64,000 nucleotides of DNA from Tachypleus tridentatus (GCF_004210375.1 NC_134834.1:161343290-161407289); one strand, 5' to 3'. Positions 34,812 to 47,900 are shown, counted from the stretch's first letter. Program-made: numbers and translations. The notes: generated by a model not told the origin, from the letters alone.

Positions 34812-35058
34812 GAGTCTTGACATGGCCAGGTTATCAGTGATATACTGAGAGTCTTGACATGGCCAGGTGATTAGTGATATACTGAGAGTCTTGACATGGC
34901 CAGGTGATTAGTGATATACTGAGAGGCTTGACATGGCCAGGTGATTAGTGATATACTGAGAGGCTTGACATGGCCAGGTGATTAGTGATATACTGGGAGT
35001 CTTGACATGGCCAGGTGATTAGTGATATACTGAGAGTCTTGACATGGCCAGGTGATTA
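34812..35058 (+). repeat. 37-bp minisatellite made from a SINE head
   Basis: The string CTTGACATGGCCAGG recurs seven times at exactly 37-base steps (34814, 34851, 34888, 34925, 34962, 34999, 35036, counted from GTCTTG or GGCTTG). The last one runs straight into a full SINE at 35039. The repeated unit is flank plus the first bases of the SINE's tRNA-like head, so the array grew from the SINE's 5' junction. Confidence 0.9.
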
Positions 35059-35295
35059 GAGTGCTGAACTTGCAACCTTTGGGTTGTGGATTTCAATCCT
35101 TGTCCCTCTAAGCATGGTTGCCATTTCATCTGTGGGGGCATTTTAATGTTATGGTGAATCCCACTTTGGTAAAAGAGTTGCCCAAAATTTGACAGTGGGA
35201 GGTGATGACTAGCAGTATTCCTTTCAGTCTTTCACTGCTAGATCAGGGATGGATAGCACAGATAGCCATCTTGGAGCTTTGTTTGAAATTAAAAA
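35039..35295 (+). mobile_element. tRNA-derived SINE (old copy)
   Basis: The tRNA-like head and the body (GGTGATGACTAGC) are recognisable but quite diverged. It is preceded by the 37-bp array built from its own head. Confidence 0.75.
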
Positions 35296-35523
35296 TGAAC
35301 AGACTTATGTATTGCATCTGTAGCATATCGTTTCAATGACCAGCATTAATCAGCCATCATGCTGATGTTCTACCTTCCCTGATACCCCATCTTCATTTCC
35401 TTGATGTTTAGATGTAATCATTCCCATACTAATTTTCTCTTAAGGTATTGAGATTTTAAGGGAAGTAGTTTGTATGTAACACTGGAAGGCTACAACACTC
35501 ATAATAAAATGGAAATTTCTTCT

Positions 35524-35649
35524 CTTCAATCTGCTATAAACCCATTGTTCTAAAACATTATGTATCTTCAATCTGCTATAAACTCATTGCTCTAAAACAT
35601 TATGTATCTTCAATCTGCTATAAACCCATTGCTCTAAAACATTATGTAT
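35524..35649. repeat. 42-bp minisatellite, 3 copies
   Basis: Units CTTCAATCTGCTATAAAC to AAAACATTATGTAT start at 35524, 35566 and 35608. Confidence 0.95.
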
Positions 35650-35799
35650 CTGCATCTACTCAACTGGTACAGTTTCATCTGAATTTGGTGTCAAAAAATT
35701 TTGTTGTGCCAGTCGTACCATAAGAAAGCATTAATACCATATCTTTTCTGAGGAGGTTCACTGTAACAATATTGTTTAATTTATACAATACTATGAGCT

Positions 35800-36420
35800 A
35801 TGGCTAATGACCAAGGGATTGTTCATTGATTCCTCCATAAGAAGTCCAAAATTTGTTGTTCTTCACAATAATGACAAATATGCATCTGTTCCTATTACAT
35901 ATTTGGTTCACATAAAGGAAATGTTAGAAAACCTTGAATGTATTCATAATAAGATTAAATACAAAGAATATGATTGGCCACTTTGTGGAGACGTAAAAGT
36001 CCTTTGTATATTGTTGGGTCAACAATCCAGTTGTACAAAGTTTCCACGTTTGTTATGTGAATGGGACAGCAGAACATATCAGCACTGGATACAGAAGCAA
36101 TGGTTAGGCAGAGTCAGTATTATACCTGGATCGAAAATATTAAACAAGAGTTTTCAGCTCTTTCTGAAGTGGAACTAAAAGTAGGGATTTTGTTTGGCCT
36201 CACATTAAGAAATTGATTTGAGATGAATACATTTTTAGGAAAGAACAAGGACCCAAATAACGATTATATGCTCGAAAAATAAAAAGAGACGAATTGTAAT
36301 ATAAGTTTGAAAGTTCATTTCTTACACTTAGATATTAACTATTTTCCTGAAAATCTCTGTGTCTTCAGTGAAGAAAAAGGTGAAAATTTTCGTCACTAAA
36401 CATCATAATAAATATTAACT
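35800..36420 (+). pseudogene. Pseudogene of a dispersed CEWDSR-type protein family
   Basis: A 123-codon frame (35807-36178) contains KEMLENLECIHNKIKYKEYD, LCGDVKVLCILLGQQ, LLCEWDSRTYQHWIQKQW and PGSKIL. Further on, other frames give FGPHIKKLI and YFPENLCVFSEEKGENFRH. I recall this family from many arthropod and cnidarian genomes as a multicopy, probably transposon-associated protein of unknown function. The pieces follow the family order but in more than one frame with stops between, so this copy is dead. Strand and identity are fairly secure; the parent element is unknown. Confidence 0.6.
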
Positions 36421-38638
36421 GTGGTAAGCGAAACAATGGTATGATCTAAGTAAGAATATTTCTAAGCGATTTGAAAAAAAACCAAAAACTATAGAAAAAC
36501 ACGTGAACAATTCCGAGAACTTCTTTTCCTTTCTACAAAGTGAAACTTTTATGAGTTTAAATTCGGAGGTCTGTGTTACGGTTATTAATGCGAGTTGTCT
36601 GCTAAATTCAATATACATGAATGTGTGTATATAATAGGTTATATAACTTATATCATACTGAAACTAAATGAATTAGAAGGAAATGCAAGTTATTTTAAAT
36701 TATATTATTTTGTAAATATTTGCAATGTTACAATATATATAGCTGACAAACTATTGATTACATTGTTAATAGGCGATTAAATGAAACAATAATGCATTAA
36801 ATACATTTGTAAACCTGGTCTTATTGAGGGATACTTCAAACATATCCGTGGCATTATCAAAATATTGTTTATTCGGAATGTGGTTTAATGAGTTCAAACC
36901 TAATGAATTATTTCAGTAAGATGTACTGGTATATTGCTACACGTAACAATGAAATTGTTATAAGGTGTTTTTCAAGGTTTAATTTTCTTCATTCGGTTAA
37001 ACCTTGATATTGTCCCATCATATTCTTGTTGTCTTCTATTTTAAAAGAGGTCATAATCGAAAAAATATTTGATGAGGGGACTCGATTATTTGTCAAAACA
37101 TTTGAAGAAAAAAAAAACTTTTCTCTTACATTTCTTCAATAGACTTTCTGTTCAGTTACCTGAGAAAACCTGAAAATTTTGACAACAAACTACATCGATT
37201 GTGAAATGTTGGGGACCAAGTGTTTGAGTTGACACTTGGAGAAAAATATTGTTTAATTTGAATGAGTCATGATCAAAACGTACTATTGTTCTTTATGAAG
37301 GAAATTTTATTTTACCTAACTTTTCTTTTTACCTGAGTTTGAGCAAGCAGAAGTAAGAGCCTTAAAACCATCACCTGCATAAACTCTTAATACACTGTAA
37401 ATAAAACTCACCCATTAAAAAAATGCTTTATTTAACAATAGAGGGAACCACACAAGCAGAATATTACACAATCTTTTTTTTAAGCTTGTAGCGTGAAATG
37501 TCAATTTTTACTTAACATACCGTATTAAGTTATGAATTAAACTCTGGTTTTCAAAAATTATCTGATTAATTACATTTGTCTATAAAGTCTTGTTCAATGT
37601 TCTTTCCACAATGACTGGTAATCTTATCATTTTGAGTAGTGAAATAAACTCCGGTTTTCAAAAGTTCTCGGGTTAATTTATTGTGAAGTCTTGTTTAACA
37701 CTTACTAGAAAGATTGGTAATGACGCTCACATTGAATTGTTTAATGTTCTGCTACCAAGACCTACAGGTGTCAGTTGCTTATAACACTGTATAGTTTGTG
37801 TTCAGTTTTAAAAACTATACTGTTTTTATACTTTTATGGCCAAATGAAAAGTAGCAAATATTAATATATTTCATCCTAATTATAAAATAATACAATGTTG
37901 TTTTGATAATTTCCCGAAAGTCAGTCGAGAAGCTACAAGAATGGTTTTTTCAACAGCTGGAACATTTTGTACCTTTAGTTTCATGTTTGTTTATTTAATA
38001 AAACTGGATTCTTTCTGGAGTGGGTGTCTGTTTAATTACCAGGCTCTGTATTTCGTTTCCTGGAATACAAATAAGTATAATGTAATATAACCACAACTAA
38101 ACATGCTATATTTATGTCCACTGTTAGAATGCTCATATCTGGGGCTCAATTCCCCACGATCATTATAGAGGAAAGCTCAAGGTGACATTCCTCTAAAACA
38201 AATAAATCAGTTATTTTTATATTTATGTTTACTTTATAATTATACTTTACACGACTGTATCGATTGCACGTAGATGATGACAAGAAACTGTTAATCTAAA
38301 TTCCATGGCATTACTATAAAGAAAGCTAGTAACATTATTTTTGAGAGAAAACTATCATCATATGTTTTTAATAATGTGGTTGGTTCTGTCAAGTGTAGAT
38401 CTTAACATTAATCATTTATATTATAATTTTGCACATAATAATAATGTGGTTGGTTCTGTGAAGTGTAGATCTTAACATTAATCATTTATAATTTTGTATA
38501 GAAATGTGCTAAATATATGCCAAGTCAAAATATTTAGGAAACTGACCAATTCACTTCATGTCAAGAAAATTCCTTTTGTGTTCCTCTTTTCTTCTCACTG
38601 CTCTTATTAAAACTAAATAAAAAGTGTCTCTCATCACA
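36421..38638. other. Intergenic with two short direct duplications
   Basis: A diverged pair around 37538 and 37644 shares AAACTCTGGTTTTCAAAA. A 70-base pair at 38371 and 38441 shares ATAATGTGGTTGGTTCTG. Nothing else is recognisable. Confidence 0.5.
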
Positions 38639-38908
38639 GGCCCGTCATGGATAGGTGGGTTAAGGTGTTCGACTCGTAATCTGAGGATCGCAGGTTTGAA
38701 TCCCGGTCGCACCAAACATGCTCGCCCTTTCAGCCGTGGGGGCTTTATAATGTGATGGTCAATCCCACTATTCGTTGATAAAAGAGTAGCCCAAGAGTTA
38801 GCGGTGGGTGGTATGACTAGCTGCATTCCCTGTAGTCTTACACAGCTAAATTAGGAACGGCTAGCACAGATAGCCCTCGTGTAGCTTTGCTCGAAATTCA
38901 AAACAATT
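38639..38908 (+). mobile_element. tRNA-derived SINE at left edge of duplication A, copy 2
   Basis: Full plus-strand copy at the place matching 15698-15970. Confidence 0.9.
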
Positions 38909-39197
38909 CAAACCACTTACTACAACCACATGCAGTCAGGAATCTTTATCTTACACTCTACAGAAACAGATTTTTAAGCTCTCAGACTTACGGCTCAACT
39001 ACCTGATAATATTGTAGTTTTTATTAATTGTTATTCTGGTGAAACAGATCTCAAACCAAATTAATTATTCTTATTTAAGTTATTTCATCTGCTACCACTA
39101 GGAGGATTAATGTACATTTTTTTCTTTGTTTAAAAAATAAACTGTTGGTCTGAATAAATAAAACACATTAAGATATTATATGAAATTAAACATTTTG

Positions 39198-39308
39198 TGA
39201 TGTCCTCCGATGGGAAGTCAGCAAGTCCCCGAACTTATAACACTAAAATTCGGGATTCGATTCCACCCTTGAATACAGTAGACACAGCTCAAAATGGCTC
39301 TGCTCTAA
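39198..39308 (+). mobile_element. Second SINE family, diverged (partner of 16248)
   Basis: It has the same flanks and layout as 16248-16345. Carried by the duplication. Confidence 0.55.
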
Positions 39309-39681
39309 AACGAAAAATTTTGAGATTTTTCGTTTTTATAAGTTTTGTATTTTATAACCCCCCCAAAAAAAAAGACTAGGAAGGATTCGAACCCAAGACA
39401 TCACCCAAATGAGAGACACGTTTACACGTAAGTAGTTGTAACGAATCTCAATTTTCAATATATGGTCAATGGAATAGGATATATTTTTTGAAAATCTTAA
39501 CATAAATTGAAAAATTAAAAACTCATTGAATTTCTCTAACAGCACTAAATTGATTATAAGCATTGTTTTATTCTTAACATGAAAAATGCTGTAATACAGC
39601 AAATGTTTTATGATATACGAGGAATATTTCAAAATTCCACCAGCAGAGGCAGCACAGGTACTACGTACTGTTGTTTGTTTT

Positions 39682-39944
39682 TGAATTTCGCACAAAGCTA
39701 CTCCAGGGCTATCTGAGCTTGCCGTCCCTAATTCAGCAGTGTAAGACTAGAGGGATGGCAGCTAGTCATCACCACCCACTGCCAACTCTTGGGCTACTCT
39801 TTTACCAACGAACAGTGGGATTGACCGTCACATTTTAACGCCCCTACGGCTAGGAGGGCGAGCATGTTTGGCTCGACGGGGATGTGAACCCGTGACCCTC
39901 AGATTACAAGTCGCAGGCCTTAACACGCTTGGCCATGCGAGGCC
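39682..39944 (-). mobile_element. tRNA-derived SINE (partner of 16379)
   Basis: Full minus-strand copy, ending GGCCATGCGAGGCC, in duplication copy 2. Confidence 0.88.
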
Positions 39945-39946
39945 GC

Positions 39947-40175
39947 ATACTGTTGTGACCTAAAGAAATATTGTTCGTGACTACTAATAGGAATGGGTTG
40001 TATAATACACACCGCACACTGAACCTGAAGAAACATTGTTTGGGACCACTACTACGTGTGGGTTGTATATCCCGTACAAGACTGTTGTAGCATTAAGAAA
40101 TGTTGCGTATGATCACTAGTTGTTGCGGGTTGTGTGATACATGCCATACCCTGTTGTGGAGTTAAGAGACTGATT
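39947..40175. repeat. Degenerate 70-bp repeat, partner of 16637-16872
   Basis: Same order and sequence as in copy 1 with small deletions. Confidence 0.75.
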
Positions 40176-40629
40176 TTCAATTGAATCATTGTAATAGACC
40201 TAAACACTTTGTTTCACGGTAACTGTATTCAGATAAATAAAGAAGAAAGAAATTAGGGTACATTTATCCCATACGTGTGTGTTTTGTAACTTTATACATT
40301 ATTTGAGGACTATTTGAATGACATCTTAAGCTATGCTGAAAGCATGCGATGCCAAAGATTTTGTAAAAATTGATGTTATTGTGAAATGATACCTCTTGGC
40401 AACTATTTTAAGTGCTGTGAAATCTCATGTTGTTAAGGGCATTGTGTGTAACACCTCCCTAGTGTGTTCTTCTGCATGAGAATTTTGCTTTCAATTTTAT
40501 AAAGATTAATAAAAGAATCAGTAACCAAAAGATAAGAACATTCGTGGACCACTAAACACAGAGATAATGCTGATGTATTTAATTATAGAGAAAAGTGTTG
40601 ACAATGAGAGAAGGGAAAGGGAATAAAAC

Positions 40630-40736
40630 CTTCGTGGAAGGAAAGAACTTGATGATAAACCTATTACAACAAGTACTCTATTCATGAGAAAGAACTTGAT
40701 GATAAACTTATTACAACAAGTACTCTATTCGTGAGA
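40630..40736. repeat. Local duplication specific to copy 2
   Basis: The phrase AAGAACTTGATGATAAACCT to TACTCTATTCATGAG occurs twice here but once in copy 1 near 17330. Confidence 0.8.
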
Positions 40737-42216
40737 AATTTTCATTTAAATTACTTCCACGTTTTACAAGTTTTTAAAAACTTATAAAATAAACAATTAC
40801 AAGAACTGAAGCGTGCCTAATTATCATCACGTGTTCGAAGAAGTAAGAGGATTTAATTTACAGACTGAGAAATAGTGTATTTGGTTATGTCCTTCTACCA
40901 TATTGAGGGCTGGAAAGCTAACAATAAGAAGGTTTTCATCTTACCTACTCCCCCCAGTGTGCTACAACCTCATTCTACTTTTTATTTCAATTAATTCTTT
41001 ACTTGGACAGTAGTAACCTTCCCAAAACTGTTTGCATGCAGCAAAGGGTGATTGATATATGAGGGGAGTTGTGGGCTTGAGCACCCACATCTTGCTCTCC
41101 TAATTTTTATTTCTTATTCTATATCTATTGCTACTATTTATTTCTTATGCGAGACTACTAAATAGAGGTTAAGACTAGTAGACGGTGTATCCCCACCGCA
41201 ATGTGGGTCCTATTTCGGAGTCACCTCCAAAACCCAGGGTACATTTTATAATCCCACATTGTAGCTTGTACCATTGGATCTTTTCAGTTGATATAGCGTT
41301 TTTTGTTTAATTTGCTTTTGTTTCGGCTTGTTTTTGTGTTATAACAAACTAATATGTATGCATTTACACACACACACATACACATGTTAAATCAAGATAG
41401 TTTTAGTTTTTATAGAAGACAGGGCCACAAACTTCTTATATTTTCATAATTTTGATCAATACTAAAAAAGGTATTCTGATTTGGGTAATAATTATCCATT
41501 ATCATTATATTACCTTTAGATACACTTTAAGCTATGTGATGAGTTCAGTAATCTCATGATAAAGGAATATATTTTGCAGGCGAATTTAAAAATGAACAAA
41601 GTAGGCCTAATTGAAAACGGCCAATTTATTTAACAAGAAACAGGAGTCTGTGTTTAGGTTCTTAAGCTATATTAAGTTACTAGAGACTTTATCGGTCTAC
41701 ATAAACTTAGCAACCAGCTCAGTATTTATTAAAGTATGTTAAATAAATTTCAACTATAACATTTTGCTTCATCAAATGTACGCCAACTAATAACTGTAAA
41801 ACATAAATATACATAATATCAAACATCCTCTAATCATTTACAGTCAAATTGGTGTCTTCACTGCAATAATACTTCTTAAAACAGATGATTTCTAGTATAA
41901 CTGAAAATAATTCTAATCGGAGACACCGTAGTCTGCAAGTCCACTGATCTTAGGCTTAACACAAATCAGGCCTTTACCAAGTACGACAATATTAGATAAA
42001 GAAATAAATTAACACTAACTTGGGTACATTTTCACTTTAGTTTAGTTATTGTTAAATTTTACTGCACATTAAAATTGCAAGAAATACACAAATAAAAGTT
42101 TTTTTTAAATACCTAACATTAGGTTGTAGAGCAACAAATAGCCTACCTGCTTTGTGCCATAAAACGCTAAATCAATCAATGTAGAGCAACAGTAAAGGTT
42201 TTTAGCACATAGCTGC

Positions 42217-42333
42217 CCCCCAGTGGCTCAGCTGTATGTCTTCGGACTTACAACGCTAAAAATCGGGTTTCGATGCCTGTGGTGGGCAGAGCACAAATAG
42301 CCCATTTTGTAGCTTTGTGCTTAATTTAAAACA
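42217..42333 (+). mobile_element. Second SINE family (tRNA-Val-like head), well preserved
   Basis: The head CCCAGTGGCTCAGCTGTATG, CTTACAACGCT anticodon region and tail TGTAGCTTTGTGCTTAATTT are clear. It is absent from the matching place in copy 1, so it inserted after the duplication. Confidence 0.7.
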
Positions 42334-42917
42334 ACAGCACATAGCTGAATAAAATAGTAAAGTATACTCACGTTGGTTTGTACGCATGCGCATTTAGATG
42401 GTAGGTGCAGGAACATTTTCGGAACAAATTCTCATTTTTATTTTAAGAGAGACAAAAACACTTATATGTCAAATACTGACGTTTCAGTCCAATGAAAAAT
42501 GTTTATTACCTTTTATTTCGCTTATAACATACTTTTTATTATTTTATTAAAATTGCCTCCCTTTTTGGATTATTTAAACTGCCTCAGAGATAAGTCTATG
42601 AAATTATAAGCTAACAACCGGTACTGAACTATGTACTAAACTATTTTAAAATAAGAGTAAAATGAACGCGATTTGTTAGCTTCGACGTACAATTTGGAAT
42701 CCTTAAAAAACAAATATCAACGATGCGGCATTTGGTGTAAGAGATATTGTGTCATTTAGTCTCAATTGACGAATCGTCAGAAGAAACGGGTAATCTTTAT
42801 TGTATATCAATTAAAGTAATATATGTGGCGTGTTTCTATGACTACGTAATGTGTATTACAACTATAATATAATAATGTTTTATACATTGTTAAACACGTT
42901 ACGGAAGACTCGAAAAA

Positions 42918-43190
42918 GGCTTGGCATGGCCTAGCGCGTTAAGACGTGCGCTTCGTAATCTGAGGGTCGCGGGTTCGCGCCCGAGTCGCGCCAAAACATG
43001 CTCGCTCTCCCAGACGTGGGGGTGTTATAATGTGATGGTCAATCCCACTATTCGTTGGTAAAAGAGTAGCCCAAGAGTTGGCGGTGGGTGGTGATGACTA
43101 GCTGCCTTCCCTCTTGTATTACACTGCTAAATTAGGGACGGCTAGCACAGATAGCCCTCGAGTTGCTTTGTGCGAAATTCCAAAAAACAA
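42918..43190 (+). mobile_element. tRNA-derived SINE
   Basis: Full plus-strand copy before the pseudogene membrane exon. Position and subtype resemble 19494-19764, but the adjacent sequence differs, so shared origin is uncertain. Confidence 0.88.
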
Positions 43191-43518
43191 ACAACGAAGA
43201 CTCGAAAAACAAAACGTTACAGTTTTACAATTTAACGAATATTTTAATATCAATAAATTACGTATATTAACGACGAAGAAGGCGCAAACGCGAAACATGG
43301 TTTTAAAAAATATGTATTCTTTTATATTTATCTGGAATGTAAAGGTCGTTTTTCTTCACTTTTATCAAAACACTAAAATACAAAAGTGCAAAAATTATAT
43401 TCTCATAACAACAATTATTTATCTGATATTGTAGACACATCATGTGGCTAATAGTAAAACCTTTAAAACCAGTTCCACAGAAAACTATCAAAGAGATTAT
43501 AAAACAAGTTCCAGAGCA

Positions 43519-43860
43519 AATGGAGCTGTTGTGTTTTTACGCATTCGTTGTATAATTTTGGTCTGCTTTCAGGAGATGGAAAAATTGCTACCACTCGAAA
43601 AGTTTATCTACTTTGTGTTTGTGATATTTCAGTCGTGTTAGCTTCAATTTATTTAAGACACAATAGATCAAATTCCATAATATACTTACCGCAAACCGCT
43701 AAGTTTATTATATTTTTCATGTCCGCTATAATTTTACTAATTGTGGGCATACTTCTCTTTGAAATCGTGCTACTGACATATGATATATACAAAAAATAAT
43801 ATATGGGGAATATCATAATCGTTGGAAATTAAAAAGCTTTCTCACCTCAGTTATAAACAA
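43519..43860 (+). pseudogene. Membrane-protein exon 1, copy 2, decayed
   Basis: This stretch aligns with 19989-20341. The ATG is retained in the context AAATGG, but the frame from it stops after about eleven codons. A shifted frame (43548-43799) recovers LASIYLRHNRSNSIIYLP and the second hydrophobic span. At least one frame shift and an early end relative to copies 1 and 3 show loss of function. No counterpart of exon 2 or of the kinase exon follows; the satellite starts at about 43990. The locus was therefore truncated here. Confidence 0.7.
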
Positions 43861-44781
43861 GAAATATCCAGATATCAAAATACTTCAAAAAATTAGTTTT
43901 TATACTTTTATAAATACAAAAAATTCCTTGATTATCCTATGTTAAAAGTATTTCAGAATGAAATATATGTCAAATCAAATGGACTCAAGTGTCGTACACT
44001 CTAAGTAAGAACTAAGTACAAGGAAGAGTCGTATGTACACTGTTAGTGGATACTCAAAAGATGGAAATGTCCTACACTTTTAAGTAAAAAGAAACTGGAA
44101 GGAAGTGTCCCACACGATGAGTGAGAAATAACTAGAAAAAAGAGCCCTACACTATGAATGAAAAGTAACTGGAAGGAAGAGCAGTACACTCAGGGTGAAA
44201 ATAACTGGAAGAAAAAGCATTACACTCTTTATGAATAGTAACTGAAAGGAAGAGTTCTACACTTTAAGTAAAGTAACTAGAAAGAAGAGTCACACACTAT
44301 GAGTGATAAGTAACTGGAAGAAAGAGTTTTACACCCTATGCAACAAGCAACTTGAAGAAAATGTCCCACACTCTTAGTAAGAGGTAACAAGAAAGAAAAA
44401 CCCTACACTCAGGATGAAGACTAACTCGAGAAAAGAGCCCTACACTTTGGATGAAAAGTAACTGGAAGGAAGAGACCTACACTAGGGATGAAAAATAACT
44501 GGAAGGAACAGCCCTACACTCTGGATTAAAAAAAAAGTAAATGGAAGGAAAAGCCGTCCACTCTGAATAAGAAGTAACAAGAAGGAAGGATCTTACACAC
44601 TGGATAAAAAGTAAGTGGAAAAAAGAGCGCTACACTCTGGATGAAAAGTAAATGAAAAAAAAAGCACTACACTCTCAATCAAAAGTAATTGGAAGGAAGA
44701 GCCCTATACACTTGGATAAAAATAATTGGAAGGAAGAGCATTACACTTTTGATCAAAAGTAACTGGAACGAAGAGCCCTAC

Positions 44782-44964
44782 ATTTATATGCAAAAACGGC
44801 TCGTTTTGGTCAGCTTCCGGTCAGTTACCTCTTTCTTTGTGAACCTGACGATGACCGAAGAAGGTCGAAACGTTGTTCGCTCTTCTATGTAAAAGTGTTT
44901 TCTCAGCCCAAACGAGCCGTTTTTGCATATAAATTTCTCAACAAGTGGGTTTCTCGTCATCACT
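44782..44964. mobile_element. Small inverted-repeat (MITE/foldback-like) element inside the satellite
   Basis: The first 24 bases (44782-44805, ATTTATATGCAAAAACGGCT...) are the perfect reverse complement of 44911-44934. A 30-base tail ending in TTTCTCGTCATCACT follows. The 12-base string GAAGAGCCCTAC flanks the whole at 44770-44781 and 44965-44976, which is either a target-site duplication or the satellite's own periodicity. The interior has a hairpin motif GACCGAAGAAGGTCGAAACG shared with other repeats in the window. Confidence 0.7.
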
Positions 44965-47900
44965 GAAGAGCCCTACACTCTGGGTAAAAAGCAACTACAC
45001 GGAAGAGCACTACACTCTGAACGAAAAGTAATTGAAAGGAAGAGCCGTACACTCTAGATGAAAAGTAATTGGAAGGAAGAACACTTCATGCTGGATGAAA
45101 GGTAACTGGAAGGAAGAGCTCTACATTGTAGATCAAAGGTAACTTAAAGGAAGATCCCTGCCCACTAAATGAAAAGTAACTGGAAGTAAGAACACTACAT
45201 TTTGGATGAAAAGTAAGTGGAATGAAGAAGAATGCTTCACTCTGGATGAAAAGTAGCTGGAAAAAAGAGTCCTACACTCTGAAAGAAAAGTATTTGGAAG
45301 GAACAGCCCTACACTCTAAGGGAAGTAACTAAAAGGAAGAGTCCTACAATATGGATAAAAAGTAATTGGAAGGAAGAGTTCTACACACTGGATAAAAAAT
45401 AACTGGAAGGACGATTCCTAAATTCTGGATCAAAGGTAACTGAAAGGAAGATCCCTACCCCTTGGATGAAAAGTAACTAGAAGCAAAAGCCCTACACTCT
45501 AAATGAAAAGTAATTGGAAAGAAGAGCCCTACATTTTGAGCGAGAAATAACTAGAAGAAAAACACCAACAGTTTACATGAAAACTAACTGAAAGGAACAG
45601 TTCTACACTGTGGATGAGTAGTAACGGGAAAGAAGAGCACTACACTTTGGATGAAAAGTGACTGAAATGAAGAATCCTACACGCTGGATGAAAAGTAAAA
45701 GGAATGAAGATCCCTACACTCCGGATAAAAGTTAACTGGAAGGTAGAGACCTACACTCTGTATGAAAAGTAGCTGAAAAAAAAGAGCCCTACATTCTGGA
45801 TCAAAGTAAATGGAAGGAAGAGTTCTACACTCTCAGGGAAGTAACTAAAAGGAATAGACCTACACTCTAAGTAACAAATCAGTACAAGGAAGAGTCCTAC
45901 ACTCTAAATAACAAGGAAGTACAAGAAAGAGTTCTACACTCTAAGTAACAAGTAAATACAAGGAAGAGTCCTACATTCTAAGTAACAAGTAAGTACAAGA
46001 TAGAGTCCTGCACTGAAAGTAAGAAGTATAAAGACGGAAGAGCCCTACATACTGGATGAAAACTGACTGGAAGGAAGAACCCAATACACTTGGTTAAAAG
46101 TAATTGGAATAAAACGCCCTACACTCTCGATTAAAAGTAATTGGAAGGAAGAGTCCTACACTTTGAGCGAGAAGTAACTAGAAGAAAGAGACCAACATTT
46201 TACATGAAAACTAATTGAAAGGAACAGCGCTACACTTTGGATGAAAAGTAATTGGATGAAAGAGCCATACACTCTGGATGAAAAGTAACTTAAATGAAGA
46301 ATCCTACACGCTGGATGAAAAGTAACTGGAATGAAGAATCCTACACTCTGGATGAAAGGTAATTGGAAGGAAGAGCACTTCATGCTGAATGAAAAGTAAC
46401 TGGAAGGAAGAGCCCTACATTCTGGATCAAAGGTAACTGAAAGGAAGATCCCTACCCCCTGGATGAAAAGTAACTACAAGCAAAAGCACTACACTCTAAA
46501 TGAAAAGTAATTGGAATGAAGAATCTTACACTCTGGATAAAAACTGACTGGAAGGTAGAGCCCTACCTTCTGTATGAAAAGTAGCTGGAAAAAAGAGCCC
46601 TACATTCTGGATCAAAGTAAATGGAAGGAAGAGTTCAACACTCTCAGGGAAGTAACGAAAAGGAATAGACCTACACTCTAAGTAACAAATAAGTACAAGA
46701 AAGAGTCCGACACTCTAAGTAAGAAGTAACAAGACAGAAGAGCCCTACATACTGGATGAAAACTAACTGAAAGAAAGAGCCCAATACACTTGGTTAAAAG
46801 TAATTGGAATAAAACGCCCTACACTCTAGATGAAAAGTAATTGGAAGGAAGAGCCCTACACTTTGAGCGAGAAGTAACTAGAAGAAAGAAACCAACATTT
46901 TAAATCAAAACTAATTGAAAGGAACAGCTCTACACTATGGATGAGAAGTAACGGGAAGGAAGAGTGCTACACTTTGGATGAAAAGTAATTGGATGAAAGA
47001 ACCATACACTCTGGATGAAAAGTAACTGAAATGAAGAATCCTACACGCTGGATGAAAAGTAACTGGAATGAAGAATCCTACACTCTGGATGAAAGGTAAT
47101 TGGAAGGAAGAGCACTACATGCTGAATGAAAAGTAACTGGAAGGAAGAGCCCTACATCCTGGATCAAAGGTAACTGAAAGGAAGATCCCTACCCCCTGGA
47201 TGAAAAGTAACTACAAGCAAAAGCACTACACTCTGGATGAAAAGTAATTGGAATGAAGAATCCTACACTCTGGATGAAAGGTAATTGGAAGGAAGAGCAC
47301 TACATGCTGAATGAAAAGTAACTGGAAGGAAGAGCCCTACATCCTGGATCAAAGGTAACTGAAAGGAAGATCCCTACCCCCTGGATGAAAAGTAACTACA
47401 AGCAAAAGCACTACACTCTGGATGAAAAGTAATTGGAATGAAGAATCCTACACTCTAGATAAAAGTTAACTGGAAGGTAGAGCCCTACCTTCTGTATGAA
47501 AAGTAGCTGGAAAAAAGAGCCCTACATTCTGGATCAAAGTAAATGAAAGGAAGAGTTCTACACTCTCAGGGAAGTAACGGAAAGGAATAGATCTACACTC
47601 TAAGTAACAAGTAAGTACAAGGAAGAGTCCTACACTCTAAATAACAAGGAAGTACAAGAAAGAGTCATACACTGTAAGTAACAAGTAAATACAAGAAAGA
47701 GTCCTACATTCTAAGTAACAAGTAAGTACAAGGAAGAGTCCTGCACTGAAAGTAAAAAAGTATAAAGACAGAAGAACCATACATACTGGATGAAAACTGA
47801 CTGGAAGGAAGAGCCCTACACTCTGGATAAAAAGTAATCGAAAGAGCCCTATACACTTAGTTAAAAGTAATTGGAAGGAAATGCCCTGCACTCTGGATGA

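Larger units (their letters stand above)
38910..43985. repeat. Segmental duplication A, copy 2
   Basis: Partner of 15970-20450 in the same orientation. Homology stops where the 37-bp satellite starts. Its left edge lies at a plus-strand SINE (38639-38908), as in copy 1 (15698-15970), while the sequence before the SINEs does not match. Confidence 0.85.
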
